Positions 32,307 through 42,469 of a DNA stretch of 64,000 nucleotides are shown here, piece by piece (the first letter of the stretch is position 1; each line of letters starts with the position of its first letter). The translations under genes and the position numbers were made by a program. The stretch comes from Tholera decimalis. Its lineage: Eukaryota; Arthropoda; Insecta; Lepidoptera; Noctuidae. The stretch lies in assembly GCA_943138885.2 (NCBI GenBank), contig OW964563.2, forward strand, positions 10,050,597 to 10,114,596, given 5' to 3'. The notes beneath the pieces were generated by a model, which saw only the letters and a list, made by a program, of their open reading frames with translations, had not been told where the DNA came from and did not search any database.

Positions 32307-35095
32307 TCAGGGCTCCATAGAGAGGAACCTCCTCACAATACGCGCCGTTTCCAGGAGTACTGCTTTCTGGATCAAGCCCTTGATCCAGCTGCCCAACGAG
32401 AGCCTCCTTAGATGTTGGTCGAGGCTCTTGGCTGTTATACCATTGGCTGTGACGACTATCGGCACAATGATTGCTGTCTCCACATCCCACATGTCGACAA
32501 CCTCGCGTGCCAGGTCAAGATACTTATATTTTTATCTATCTCAGCTTTCACGAGGTTCTCGTCATGGGGGACTGCTATATCAACAATCATTGTGCGATGC
32601 TCTAATCGGGCTATCACCACTATGTCAGGCTTATTGGCAACAATAGTCCTGTCAGTGATGATAGACCGATCCCAGTACAGTGTAATATTGCCATTATTGA
32701 GAACTGGGTCGGGCACATACCTATAGTATGGTACTTCTGATTCCACAATATTGTATTTAAGAGCAAGTTGCTGGTGAATAATCCTGGCTACGAGGCTGTG
32801 TCTATGCAAATATTCTCCGTTAGTCAGACGAGAACAACCGGAGATAATGTGACGAATGGATTCTCCCGGTTTGTGACATGCCCGACATATGTCTACCGTA
32901 CCATCCTTCACAATATATTTCCGATAGTTATTCGTCATCATAACTTCGTCCATAATCGCACAGACAAAACATTCGGTTTCCCCGAAGAGGTCACCGAAAC
33001 GTAGTCAGGCTACGGACGCTAATAAATCTACTTCAGACCCATGAACGGCTTGGTAATAGCGTCCATGAAGCTCCTTGCTCTGCCATACTTCTCTGTGGTC
33101 ATTAGTATCTAATACTACAGGTTTGCGCCAATTCTCGTTACCTAAGGAGAGCGGAGTGAGGCCTTTGTCCACCGCTGCCACATCCCGATGCATACCCACG
33201 TCAGCTTTTAGGAAATATTCTCTAAGGCTGCATACCTCGCGGTTGTGCAGGGTCTTTGCATTTAAAAAGCCACGACCCCCGCACTTCCGCGGGATATACA
33301 GCCTCATCACCGATGAACGTGCGGCGCTTGTTTCCGCCTGATAGAAGACTATTCAGTACTTTATTCAGGCGGCTAAAGAAGCGTTCCTTCAATGACTGTT
33401 TAACATAAGCAGCATTGATGCCTAGCGCTTCAGACATACCCAAATACTTGTAAGTTTCAGTCGATCCGAGGGATCTTACGTGTATGGAATCCGAGAGTTG
33501 AGTTCCCACGGATTCCATAATCTCCCCTCGCTTTACATGCATGACCGCACATTAGTCCACCCCAAATTCTATCTGTAAGTTTCTGTTACCTTCAGTAGCT
33601 CCATGAGTTGCAAGTTGCTGGGGGCAAAGATTTTCAAGTCATCCATATAAAGCAAGTGTGATATGACCTGACCACCTCTTCTCAACTGGTGGCCTAGCCC
33701 CGAACCCTCCAGCAGTGTACTGAGAGGATTGAGAGCCAGACAAAACCACAGTGGGCTCAGATTGTCGCCTTGAAATATGCCACGCTCAATCCTAATCGTT
33801 TCGCTGTTTTCCTGGATCTGTCGACATCCTGGATAGCAAAGGACCGTCTTCCATTGCCCCATACATGACTAAAGAAAATTACGTAGTATTGGGTCTATTT
33901 TATACAACTCCAACACCTTCTTGAGCCATGTATGTGGAACAGAATCATAGGCCTTCTTATAATCTATCTAACATGTCGACAGATTCTTTCGGGAACGACG
34001 AACCTGTTGGTTAATGGCAATATCATTGAGGAGAAGCTCCTTAGTACCGCGGGACCCGTTCCTACATCCATTGTGAGAAGTAGACATGATTGAATTTTAT
34101 CAATATGATTATTAATTTTGGCTCTCAAAATGGAAGTAAGAACTTTATGGACAGTCGGTAAGCACGTGTTCGGTCTATAATTTTTAGGTTCCGCAGTACT
34201 ACCTGATTTATGGAGCAGGTGGGTTATTCCTGTAGTTAGGAATTGAGGTAGAGATCCTCACTCTAAGGCAGACTGGAACTGAGCGGCCAAGCGAGCGTGC
34301 GATCTTTGAAACCATTTTATCCAGAAATTGTGCAGCCCGTCCGGCCCTGGAGATTTCCAGTTGGATAACGGACGGACTGCACGGGTTACATCTTGGGGGC
34401 TGATAGTAATTGCCCCCATTTCTGGTATAAGATCGCACGTGCGCTTGATCTCACTCATCCAGTCACCCTCGATGTGGCTGACAGGCACCGACCAGATGCT
34501 GCGCCAGAACGAACACATGGCGTCATCATCCGGTAGGCACGTGTCAGTCACACCTTGGTCAAGTCGCTCCCAGGCCCTATAAACCCACCTTTCATTGCTT
34601 TGGAATGTGCGATTCTGAGTGTATCGCTCCACCCGCCGCTTATATCTGCGTATTCGATTTGCCCTTGCATAGACTTTCTGCTTCAGGAAGTAGATACGCT
34701 CTGTGACCCGGGTCAGATAATCTCGAGGAATAACATCAGTCCCCGCAAAAACCCGCCTCACAAAGGGTATCACTCGAGGACGAGTGTTGCCCTGCCTGAA
34801 GCAGATAAGTTTACCGATGAGTGCTCTAGCCTCAGCAATACGACGCTCGATCCTGCGCTGCCAAGCTGGTACAGCTGGTCGTATAACTCTGTCAGTCTTT
34901 GGGAACTTGACATGAACTACCCGACAAGCCGCTACAGCTGCACAGTATAGGATCGAATGAGTATCGGTGAGGTCTTCACTATTGCCAAAATAATTTGACA
35001 GCAGTGAATCTAGAGCACACACTAGCGCCCTATTTTTCTTATGCATGGGTAAACGAGGCAGACGACGTCTAAGCTCAGGCTGTGTGGAGGTCTTC
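32307..35095 (-). pseudogene. R4/Dong-like ORF: linker, RT, zinc knuckle and restriction-like endonuclease
   Basis: From 35095 leftwards the frame gives ELRRRLPRLPMHKKNRAL and a basic linker. RT motifs follow: NWKSPGPDGLHNFW (motif 1 region), GIFQGDNLSPLWF (motif B) and YMDDLKIF (catalytic YMDD). Near 32953-32456 a C-X2-C-X8-H-X4-C knuckle precedes RH, then PD-X14-D (KPDIVVI...VDIAVP), the restriction-like endonuclease signature. The C-terminus continues in another frame (MWDVETAIIVPIVV...RRFLSMEP). Several frameshifts and stops (near 34258, 33870, 33550, 33005, 32510) make it non-functional. It normally copies its own RNA at a nicked target. Confidence 0.85.
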
Positions 35096-36830
35096 CCTGT
35101 GCGAGCCCCCCCGGGCAGTTACGAGCGTGTCATCCGCATAACACGTCACGTCGGCGCCCGGCGGGAGTTCGCCTCTCAGCACCCAGTCGTAGCCGATGTT
35201 CCACAGGGGCGGTCCCAAGACCGATCCCTGTGGAACACCGCACGACGTGAGGTGCCGACCAGCACCGTCACGTCCCCGATAGGTGACGCATCTACCCTCC
35301 AGGTAAGCCCCTACTGTACGGCGGAGGTAGGGAGGCACGCGATGGTATTTCAGGGCCTCCCGAATACAACTCCAGGGTAGGGTGTTGAATGCGTTGGAGA
35401 TGTCTAAAGACACCGCCACCACCACCCCACCCCGGGACACCGTCTCCTCCGCCAGGGCCCTCACGCGCATGATGGCGTCTATGGTGGAGCGCCCCCGACG
35501 AAAACCGAATTGGTTGTCGTCCAGGTTCGGCCCCTCCCTGCACAAGTGGCTGACGAGGCGATCTGCGATGATACGCTCAAAAAGTTTGCCCGCCTCGTCA
35601 AGCAGCACTATGGGCCGATACGCGGACGGCGAGTCCGCGGGGCGCCCCTCCTTCCTGAGGAGGACCAGCCTCCCCTCCTTCCACACACTGGGAAACTGAC
35701 CCTGCTCGAGGCATGCCGTGAGAAGCCTCCTCAGCTGGGGCTCTAGCTCCTTCAGAGCCAGGACGAGAGCTCGACCAGGCACTCCGTCGGGTCCGGGCGC
35801 TGTGTTCTTAGCCCGGAGTCGTGACACGGCCGCTCCCATTTCTGCTTGCGTCACCTCGGGGACATCGGTGCTCTCCTCTTCTTCTGGAGAGTCTGTGGCT
35901 GAGGGCGAAGCCATCGCCGGGGGAACGTGTCCCGGTCGCCCTGGGAAGAGGGCCGACACCACCGCCTCTAGCAACTGGGGTTCCATGCTTCGCGTCAGTG
36001 GAGGCACCCAGGGACGCAACTTGCTCCGTACCCAACGGTAGGGGCGCCCCCACGGATCTCGATCTAGGGACCCCAGCAGCTCCTCCCTGGCGCGCGACTT
36101 TGAGTCGCCGATGGCCAGCCACAGAGTCTCTTTGGACGCGCGGTACACCTCATACAGCGCGTCCTCCTCGGCGGAATCCCGTCGACGTCGTCTCCGGTAT
36201 CGGGTGTACCGGCGGCGAGCCGCAACGCACGCTACGCGCAATTGCGCGATCTCGGCGGTCCACCAGTACACCTGGCGCCTTGCGGACTGTTGGCGGACAC
36301 GGGGCATGGACGCGTCGCAGATCTGCGTCATCGCCCCCCGAAACCACAGCGCCACCGCCTCGACGTCGACGGGGCAGTCCCTCGTCGACTCCCAGGTCCA
36401 GGACTGGACTAATGCAGCTTCTTCGAGTAGTTCCCTGTAGATGCGCTTAAGCGCCCAACGCGGGCCGTCGTTAATCGGGGCTGTTGGATGGCGGCCGCTC
36501 GCGGTCTGGGCAGAGACGTCGAACCGGATATACCGATGGTCCGACAGCGTCTCCACCTCCACGGCGACACGCCAGTCGCGGACTCGGCCGGCGACAGAGG
36601 GGCTAGCGAACGAGACGTCCACTATCGACCCGCCCCGCTGCCGCACGCACGTGTATTCCGAACCCCGATTCAGGACGACCAGACCGGTCGTCACCGCCCA
36701 CTCTTCTAGCACCTCCCCCCGAGGGTCAGTGACCGGAGATCCCCACGCCGATGACTTGGCGTTGAAATCTCCGAGCACCAGAACGGGACGAGGGTGATGG
36801 CGGCCTACGACGGCGCCCAACTCGAAACGT
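35086..36830 (-). pseudogene. R1-clade LINE block: endonuclease end plus RT, inside the R4-like element
   Basis: A 581-codon open frame starts inside the APE-type endonuclease (GDFNAKSSAWGSP, SIVDVSFAS, LSDHRYI). It continues through RT: AYRPIVLLDEAGKLFERII, NQFGFRRGRSTIDAI, VSLDISNAFN, GVPQGSVLGPPLWN and CYADDTLV. All catalytic Asp residues are present, but the thumb, zinc knuckle and start are missing. Both ends abut R4-like coding sequence: LEPDVNVS at about 36835 and ELRRRLPRLP at about 35095. The R4-like residues between those points appear to be lost. Codons are markedly GC-rich compared with the surroundings. It could be an insertion with deletion, or a template-switch chimera. Confidence 0.85.
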
Positions 36831-37234
36831 TGACATCTGGTTCAAGTACCTGAAACAGAGAGAGCATCCGACCACGGTACGCAGTCAGGTTAGTTCCCCC
36901 CTCTGTAGCCCCAAAGTATGAGCGAATGACATTTTCATTGATGGAATTTGTCCATCGCATGCGCTGCACACTTCCACCGGAAGCGGGGACCCCATCAGAG
37001 GTCTCGAAGTCCTAAGCTGGCTGAAGGGTGGCCTCTTCCTCGCCGACGTGCATGTGGTGGTGTCGTCGGCGGCGAGAAGTATTCGTCGCTCGAGCTCGAC
37101 GCAACTGCAGCGGCCGGAGTCTCTTCACTCACGGCTGGAGCTGGTCCCGGCGGCTGCAAGGCGGAGCTGAGCGACGACTCCGCAGGTCTTGGGTATGTGT
37201 TGAGAATCAAGCGTGCCCGGTTTCTTGTCAACAT
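36831..37234 (-). pseudogene. N-terminal part of the R4/Dong-like ORF
   Basis: The ATG at 37234 opens a Pro/Ser-rich leader (SSALQPPGPAPAVSEE, DEYFSPPTTPPHARRR). After a frameshift near 37015, the segment SDGVPASGGSVQRMRW-TNSINENVIRSYF and AYRGRMLSLFQVLEPDVNV follows. The MRWTNSINENVIRSYF style of motif is what I associate with the amino end of R4/Dong-type proteins. The frame then runs straight into the R1 block. It explains why the R1 piece has R4-like sequence on both sides. Confidence 0.65.
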
Positions 37235-37297
37235 TTTGGTTTTTCCATTTATTGTTTTGTCTATTAATTCTATATATATCTAATCTATTAATTCTTT

Positions 37298-37308
37298 ATT
37301 ATTATTAT
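37298..37308. repeat. ATT triplet tract at the 5' end of the R4-like element
   Basis: About 3.7 ATT units lie about 65 bp upstream of the ORF start and match the tract at the other end. Confidence 0.55.
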
Positions 37309-38145
37309 ATTGTATTTAAAGACAACCCTTTAAAATATGTCTGAAATATGGTATGAATTATTCAACAAAAAATAACACGCGAACGGCAACAACATCTAGT
37401 ATCTAATCATTAAAAACGAATCTAAAGATTGAACTGGCTGTAAACATTTTTCAAATTTCATTCGTCCTACACAGATTTCGACGTTTTTGACGGTAACTAT
37501 TACACAATACATATAATTATTTTGATCGAACCTAAACAAGTATTGTAGGTAATATAAACATGTCATATGAACTTAAAAAAAACACAAAGTCCTTCATCGT
37601 CGAAACTTAATACCAACCATTACAGTTTAACACGTTTATTTTACGTTTTTATTATGAAAATGAAACCTTTTTTTACGATTCGCCCAGTCGGCCATCTAAT
37701 GCGAGATATAAAATTGATTGTTTCAAACGAGACAGTTTCGCGTGAGCCAAGGTGAACCATGACGGACAATTACGATTATATTGGCATTATTGCTACGTGA
37801 TTAAATATTATTTAACATCCAACCTTATTGTTACAAAACATTTTCAAAACCTTGAAACGCGTGCACTCAGCACACTTAACGTAATTGCTAGGGAGACAGA
37901 CCTATTTTTTTGTTATCTGGGTGATTTTACAAGGTCAGCACTCTTTGTCATATGTTATTATAATTAATGTTTGTTTGTGTATGTTTTATTGTTTTTAACC
38001 CGACTGTAAGGGAAGGCTATTTTTTCTTATTGCTACGTTATCGCATTGGGTTTATACCTGTAAGGATAGCTGCATGTGTATACCTATATCAATAAATAAA
38101 TAAAATATGATGATCCAATAAAATAGTTACAAATACCGCGAATTA
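37309..38145. other. Unassigned AT-rich sequence
   Basis: No repeat ends or domains are seen. AATAAATAAATAAAATATG near 38088 resembles a LINE tail. Confidence 0.4.
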
Positions 38146-38149
38146 CCGC

Positions 38150-38560
38150 TAACTAGCCGTTGCCCGCGACTTCATTCGGGTAAATTTAATATGTAAACCT
38201 ATATTAAATCATCTCCTATTTGAACACTTAAGGCCGTGCGCGCACTGCCTTGCGGTGGCCGCAATTCCGGTTCTACCGCACCGGTATACTGACCGCAGTG
38301 CGCGCACTTCTATGACACTCCATACATCACAAATTTTGCGGTGCGTTAGAACTACCGGAATTGCGGCCACCGCAAGGCAGTGCGCGCACGGCCTAAGGGG
38401 TTGCTTTTTGAAAAAAAGTAGCACGTGTTCCCATACATATGCTACATTTTTTTTCAAATATTTGTTTCCAAATTTCATCCAAATCGGTGCCGTGGCTTAG
38501 CCGTGAAAGCGTAACAGACAGATAGACAGACAAACTTTCGCATTTGTAATATAATATATG
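38150..38560 (-). mobile_element. AATATTATAAATGCG-type element (Helitron-like) split by a MITE
   Basis: CTAGCCGTTGCCCGCGACTT on the left and AAACTTTCGCATTTGTAATA on the right are the inverted ends of the family. CCAAATTTCATCCAAATCGG is internal. The 162-bp MITE at 38232-38393 interrupts it. Confidence 0.65.
38232..38393. mobile_element. PIF/Harbinger-type MITE with TAA duplication
   Basis: Arms of about 40 bp, GGCCGTGCGCGCACTGCCTT and the reverse of AAGGCAGTGCGCGCACGGCC, bound 162 bp. TAA flanks both ends (38229-38231, 38394-38396). The arm extends through GCGGTGGCCGCAATTCCGG. The internal sequence is CpG-rich. Confidence 0.85.
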
Positions 38561-38696
38561 TAATATCTATGTATAACACAGTGTCTGACTAGATTAATTC
38601 ATTAAATTTTTGGAAACCTAGAAAAACCTATGACGCTATAAGACAAGGTTCTCCATCTGCATAACCGGATGTAGCTGAATACTAGTCAAATTCAAT

Positions 38697-39060
38697 GAAA
38701 GTCTATCGGTTTTCTATCGGTTACATTTCGGGGAGTGTGCGATGGAATTACACAATCTAATTCCACCCAGCCCGTTCCATTATCGGACGACAAGACAAAC
38801 GGCGAAGCGCCATCGTTACATGGTGGACATCCCACCCATACGCACAAAACGTTTTGGGAATACCTTCATTGTGCGTACGGCTAAGGAGTGGAATTCCCTG
38901 CCGGAGTCTGTGTTTCCTGATAGCTACAACCTAAGGGTATTTAAGTCAAGAGTGAATAGGTTACTTTTAGGTAAGCGTGTTCCATCTTCGACCACATCAT
39001 AACTTACCATCAGGTGAGATAGTGGTCAAACGCGAACCTATATTCAATAACAAAAAATAT
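38697..39060 (+). pseudogene. CR1/Jockey-like ORF2 end, copy 1
   Basis: The frame reads LSVFYRLHFGECAMELHNL, HRYMVDIPPIRTKRFGNTF, TAKEWNSLPESVFPDSYNL and FKSRVNRLLLGKRVPS before a stop at 38999-39001. The 3' UTR has ACCATCAGGTGAGATAGTGG. This is the last part of a LINE ORF2 beyond RT, 5' truncated at about 38697. The same family recurs at 42470, 45195, 52430, 60105 and, as UTR only, at 53035, 62655 and 62845. No catalytic domain remains, but the 86-codon frame is intact from its first Met. Confidence 0.75.
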
Positions 39061-39289
39061 TTCGATTTTCACATGTTCACTTTGTCGTCGCATCGTAAAG
39101 TCGAGTTAACGCGTGGAACGCGTCAGGTATCAAAGTGAGTACAATTTCACAACCTTTCAATTATTGGCGGCTAGTTTGAATAGGTAAAATTGAAGAGATT
39201 CGCAGGCGCATCAATGTTTATTTATTTATTTATAAAAGCTTCTTCTCTGCTGACTGGTAGAAATGTAGGCGTGACACAAGTCCTGCCGG

Positions 39290-39440
39290 GGTTGCGGAAA
39301 TGTTCTATCGAGATACCAAAGCCCTGGATCGCAAGGGTAACTTAAGGAAGGGTGGGGTTTTAGTCAGTAGAAGTCTGACACTCCCTTCCACTCCACCCAT
39401 AGAGGGAGGAGTCATTTCATGATTTTCCCTCCCAGCAAAA
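39290..39440 (+). repeat. R1-type 3' tail
   Basis: GTTGCGGAAATGTTCTATCG, GTCAGTAGAAGTCTGACACT and a CTCCACCCATAGAGGGAGGA stem are followed by TCATTTCATGATTTTCCC and an A run. Confidence 0.6.
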
Positions 39441-39566
39441 AAACAGCATGACATAAGAAGGTCAATCAATCAATGAATCAATCAATCTCTTTATTGTGGA
39501 TCATAGGTGTACATAATACAGCTGGTGTTAATTTAATGTTTTGAGAACAGCTATGTCCTACCCTTA

Positions 39567-40327
39567 TTTTTTTTATAGTGGTAAAATTATCAAATAAGTC
39601 CTCCCACCCCGGGCAGGGTGGGAGGGACTGTCAGACTTTTACTGACTAAAATCCACGGTGTTCCTTCAATAACCCTTTACGTACCGGGGTCACGGTAATG
39701 GGATGAGTCCCACGACCCCGGCAGGCTTCGGCCCTCTACGGGGGGGCCTCGTCATATTGCTGACGCTCTTTGAGGCGCGCGTGGAACACAACGCGCCGTC
39801 GACCCGGGCATGGTCCATGGTCGGACAGCGAGTTGCCCTTTACTCGCTGTCCGCATGCCCGCGCCTACGGTGGCCGGAGATCGTCGGCCGACGTCCGACG
39901 CCGTGGGCGTCTACCACTGCGGCTGGGCTGGAGGAAGGACGCCATCCTCTCCCTCACGCGGCCCGCCTCCTCCTTCGGAAGCATGACTGCTTCGCAGAAG
40001 GAGGCGACCGCTTCCCACTCCCTCTCGCCCCGCAGCATGGCCTCTACCAATGCCGGGCGCGAGAGGTCTCCGCCTATTGCCGCCGTGAGGACAAGTCGGT
40101 GCTCTGCCCAAGCGGGGCAGTCCTGCACCGTGTGCTCGACTGTATCCTCAGGGCGACCCTCGCAGTGGTGACACCCAGGCGTTTCTTCCTTTCCCATCAG
40201 ACACAGGTACCTCCCGAAACTTCCGTGTCCGGTGTGGACCTGCGTCATGCGGTAGGTCAGGACGCCGTGACGCCGATCTAGCCACTCCTCAAAGAGGGGT
40301 CTTACCGCCGCAATTGCGGCGTGCCCG
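39567..40327 (-). mobile_element. Short R1-derived element, copy 2 (half-LINE)
   Basis: A 761-bp copy closely matches 21372-22138. The perfect 14-bp duplication ATGTCCTACCCTTA lies at 39553-39566 and 40328-40341. Its 5' end is at the same nucleotide as copy 1 (CGGGCACGCCGC). The poly(A) is seen as the T run at 39567-39574. Confidence 0.92.
39865..40326 (-). CDS. R1 ORF2 C-terminal fragment with CCHC zinc knuckle, copy 2
   Basis: This is the same 153-codon open frame as 21373-21834, without a stop. The knuckle GCHHCEGRPEDTVEHTVQDC is identical. From the first Met (40248) five residues differ from copy 1: L5H, R52L, T57A, T89M and S104F. None touches the knuckle. The 3' neighbour is a UTR with a GGGAGG/CCTCCC stem. 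The frame is intact in two separate insertions, yet lacks any polymerase or endonuclease. A role in trans, for example RNA binding, is conceivable but unsupported by expression evidence. Confidence 0.75.
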   Translation of the reverse strand, partial: GHAAIAAVRPLFEEWLDRRHGVLTYRMTQVHTGHGSFGRYLCLMGKEETPGCHHCEGRPEDTVEHTVQDCPAWAEHRLVLTAAIGGDLSRPALVEAMLRGEREWEAVASFCEAVMLPKEEAGRVRERMASFLQPSRSGRRPRRRTSADDLRPP

Positions 40328-40424
40328 ATGTCCTACCCTTAGGGCGTACAATAAAATGTAGGTAAATAAATTAATTTAACATGCATGTCAACAATCATTT
40401 TAAAATAATACATTGCAAATTTTA

Positions 40425-40640
40425 GACCATTAAATATGACTTTGGCAGATTGTATTCTGACAGTGGTTTGTCGGCAAAGAAGTCTTTCACAGAGTAATAA
40501 CATTTGTTCACTAACAGTTCGTGGGGATTCTTTTTAAATGATTTTATTTCAGAGTAGTTGACTTTTCTATGCGAAACATGTGACAAAACCTGTGACACTA
40601 AATTAAGACCGCTTTTGTACCCATATGTGTAATTATAATT
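40425..40640 (-). pseudogene. Jockey-like ORF2 C-terminus, 5' truncated
   Basis: The minus frame reads YKSGLNLVSQVLSHVSHRK, SEIKSFKKNPHELLVNK and CYYSVKDFFADKPLSEYNL, then stops at about 40428. 'FKK...L..KCYYSVKDFF' is a typical end of Jockey-type ORF2 proteins, after RT. About 70 codons remain. The frame is open but has no catalytic residues. It is followed by the 3' UTR carrying the R1-derived insertion and a CAAT-repeat tail. Confidence 0.6.
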
Positions 40641-40806
40641 AAATTATTTATAATATATTGTTAATGTATAAAACCACTGTATTGTGGCGAGAAATAAACC
40701 ATTTACTTACTGCTATTTAAGTTCTTCGACCTTAAGATGGTGCAGAGATGGATAATGATAAATGAGACTAAATTAAAATATATACAGTAATAAAACTACT
40801 ATATTA

Positions 40807-41035
40807 AATCTAAATATATATAACTCAAAGGTGACTGACTGACTGACTGACTGACTGACATAGTGATCTATCAACGCACAGCCCAAACCACTGGACGGAT
40901 CGGGCTGAAATTTGGCATGCAGGTAGATGTTATGACGTAGGCATCCGCTAAGAAAGGATTTTGCGAAATTCCCACGGGATCGGGATTTACACAGGAAAAA
41001 CTTCCCACGCGGGCGAAGCCGCTGGCACAAGCTAG
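40807..41035 (+). mobile_element. Helitron-like element with (GACT)n near its 5' end
   Basis: ACTCAAAGGTGACTGACTGA, ATCAACGCACAGCCCAAACC and GGGCTGAAATTTGGCATGC lead to CGAAGCCGCTGGCACAAG and a CTAG terminus at 41032-41035. Confidence 0.65.
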
Positions 41036-41874
41036 TCTATATATATAAAAGGAAGTCGTGTTAGTTACACTATTTATAACTCGAGAACGGCTGAACCGAT
41101 TTGGCTGAAAATTGGTAGGGAGGTAGCTTAAAACCAGGAGACGGATATAGAATATTTTTTATTCCGGAATTCCCACGGGATCGGGATTTAAGCAGGAAAA
41201 ACATCCCACGCGAACGAAGAAGAAATGGAGAGTAGGGTAGGGGTAGGGTTGGTGTAGGGTAGGGGTAGGGTAGGGGTAGGGTAGGAGTAGTGTAGGGGTA
41301 GAGTAGGGGTAGGGTAGGGGTAGGGTAGGGGTAGGGTAGGGGTAGGGTAGGGGTAGGGTAGGGGTAGGGTAGGGGTAGGGTAGGGGTAGGGTAGGGGTAG
41401 GTTAGGGGTAGGGTAGGGGTAGGGTAGGGGTAGGGTAGGAGTAGTGTAGGGGTAGGGTAGGGGTAGGGTAGTGTAGGGGTAGGGTAGGGGTAGGGTAGTG
41501 GTAGGTAGGGTAGTGGTAGGGTAGGGTAGTGGTTGGGTAGGGTTAGGGTAGGGGTAGGGTAGGGTTAGGGTAGGGGTAGGGTAGGGTAGGGGTAGGGTAG
41601 GGGTAGGGGTAGGGTAGGGGTAGGGTAGGGGTAGGGTAGGGGTAGGGTAGGTGTAGGGTAGGGTTGGGGTATGGTAGGGGCAGGGTAGGGGCAGGGTAGG
41701 GGTAGGGTGGGGTAGGGTTAGGGTAGGGGTAGGGGTAGGGTAGTGGTAGGGGTAGGGGTAGGGTAGGGTTAGGGTAGGGGTAGGGTAGGGGTAGGGTAGG
41801 GGTAGGATAGGGGTAGGGTATCGGTTGGGTAGGGGTAGGATACCACGCGAACGAAGTCGTGGCGGGTCAGCTAG
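41036..41874 (+). mobile_element. Helitron-like element abutting the previous one, with internal minisatellite
   Basis: TCTATATATATAAAAGGAAG begins at the base after the preceding CTAG. CTCGAGAACGGCTGAACCGA follows. The 3' end ACGAAGTCGTGGCGGGTCAG-CTAG is followed by T. TC...CTAG termini fit Helitrons. No Rep/helicase ORF is present. Confidence 0.7.
41230..41850. repeat. G-rich 11-bp minisatellite (about 0.6 kb)
   Basis: The unit TAGGGGTAGGG is repeated roughly 55 times with variants (GTTAGGG, GTAGTGG). The G-rich strand has dense GGG/GGGG runs able to form G-quadruplexes. The 243-codon minus frame over it (Pro/Leu/Tyr/Thr) is a by-product of the repeat. Confidence 0.9.
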
Positions 41875-42465
41875 TATATAGATAAAGCTTATACATATAA
41901 TTAATACATAAATAACCAATAGGTATTATTGAAAAAGATGAATCTAAAAATCAATATTATGATTATTTTACTAACTTCTTGCTGTATACAGTTTTATCAA
42001 AATAAATGTTTGTATGTTTGTTCTGAACGTGTTCTTAAACCATGGATCAGATTACGATGAAACTTCGGCAGTGTGTTCTGAGGCGGATCAAGACGTTTTC
42101 TGAATCCAAAAATGCATCGCCGCGTGAGTGAAATAACCACGCAAACAAATTAACGGGCAATAGCGAATAATTTATATTTATAAGTTAGGAGATAGGATCC
42201 CCATGTTTCAAGTAGGTACTAGTGAAATAAGTGTACGCTTTAATTTATTGCAATAAAACATCACAAAGTTTATGTCGCGCCATATTCTTTGGCAAAGGTT
42301 GTTGGCCGAACGAAAATGGATGAGTCTGCAAAGTTGGTGTATTTGTACAGTATGATAGGTCCTGTCATAAATATTGTGTTGTTGTTACCCGTTAATCATA
42401 TTATCGGAATAGTTGTGTGAAAATGGCGAGATTCAAAATATACCTGAACTGATTTTTCATTAATA
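41875..42465. other. Unassigned; possible Helitron-like scrap at 42000-42130
   Basis: TTTGTATGTTTGTTCTGAAC and GATGAAACTTCGGCAGTGTG recall the AATATTATAAATGCG families. Both ends are missing. Confidence 0.35.
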
Positions 42466-42469
42466 ATAA

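Larger units (their letters stand above)
32170..37308 (-). mobile_element. R4/Dong-like LINE flanked by ATT/TAA triplets
   Basis: One long ORF (N-terminus 37234, end 32307, with frameshifts) encodes RT, a CCHC knuckle and a restriction-like endonuclease, the R4/Dong arrangement. Triplet tracts lie at each end: four ATT units at 32170-32181 and about 3.7 at 37298-37308. Dong of Bombyx is known for insertion into TAA repeats, so the tracts support the assignment. An R1 block (35086-36830) interrupts the N-terminal third. Confidence 0.82.
39452..40640 (-). mobile_element. Jockey-like LINE 3' end with (CAAT)n tail, host of R1-derived copy 2
   Basis: CAATCAATCAATGAATCAAT at 39452 is the tail. The ORF end lies at 40425-40640. 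The 3' UTR between them was opened by the R1-derived insertion at 39567-40327, whose 14-bp duplication ATGTCCTACCCTTA flanks it. Confidence 0.7.

Noticed and set aside
39703..40281. 192-codon plus ORF, mirrored at 21418-21945 on the minus strand
   Set aside because: It is the antisense frame of the GC-rich R1 ORF2 fragment. The sense frame has the zinc knuckle.
41188..41919. 243-codon minus-strand ORF rich in Pro/Leu/Tyr/Thr
   Set aside because: It is translation of the G-rich 11-bp array, which lacks stops on the C-rich strand. There is no unique sequence or domain.
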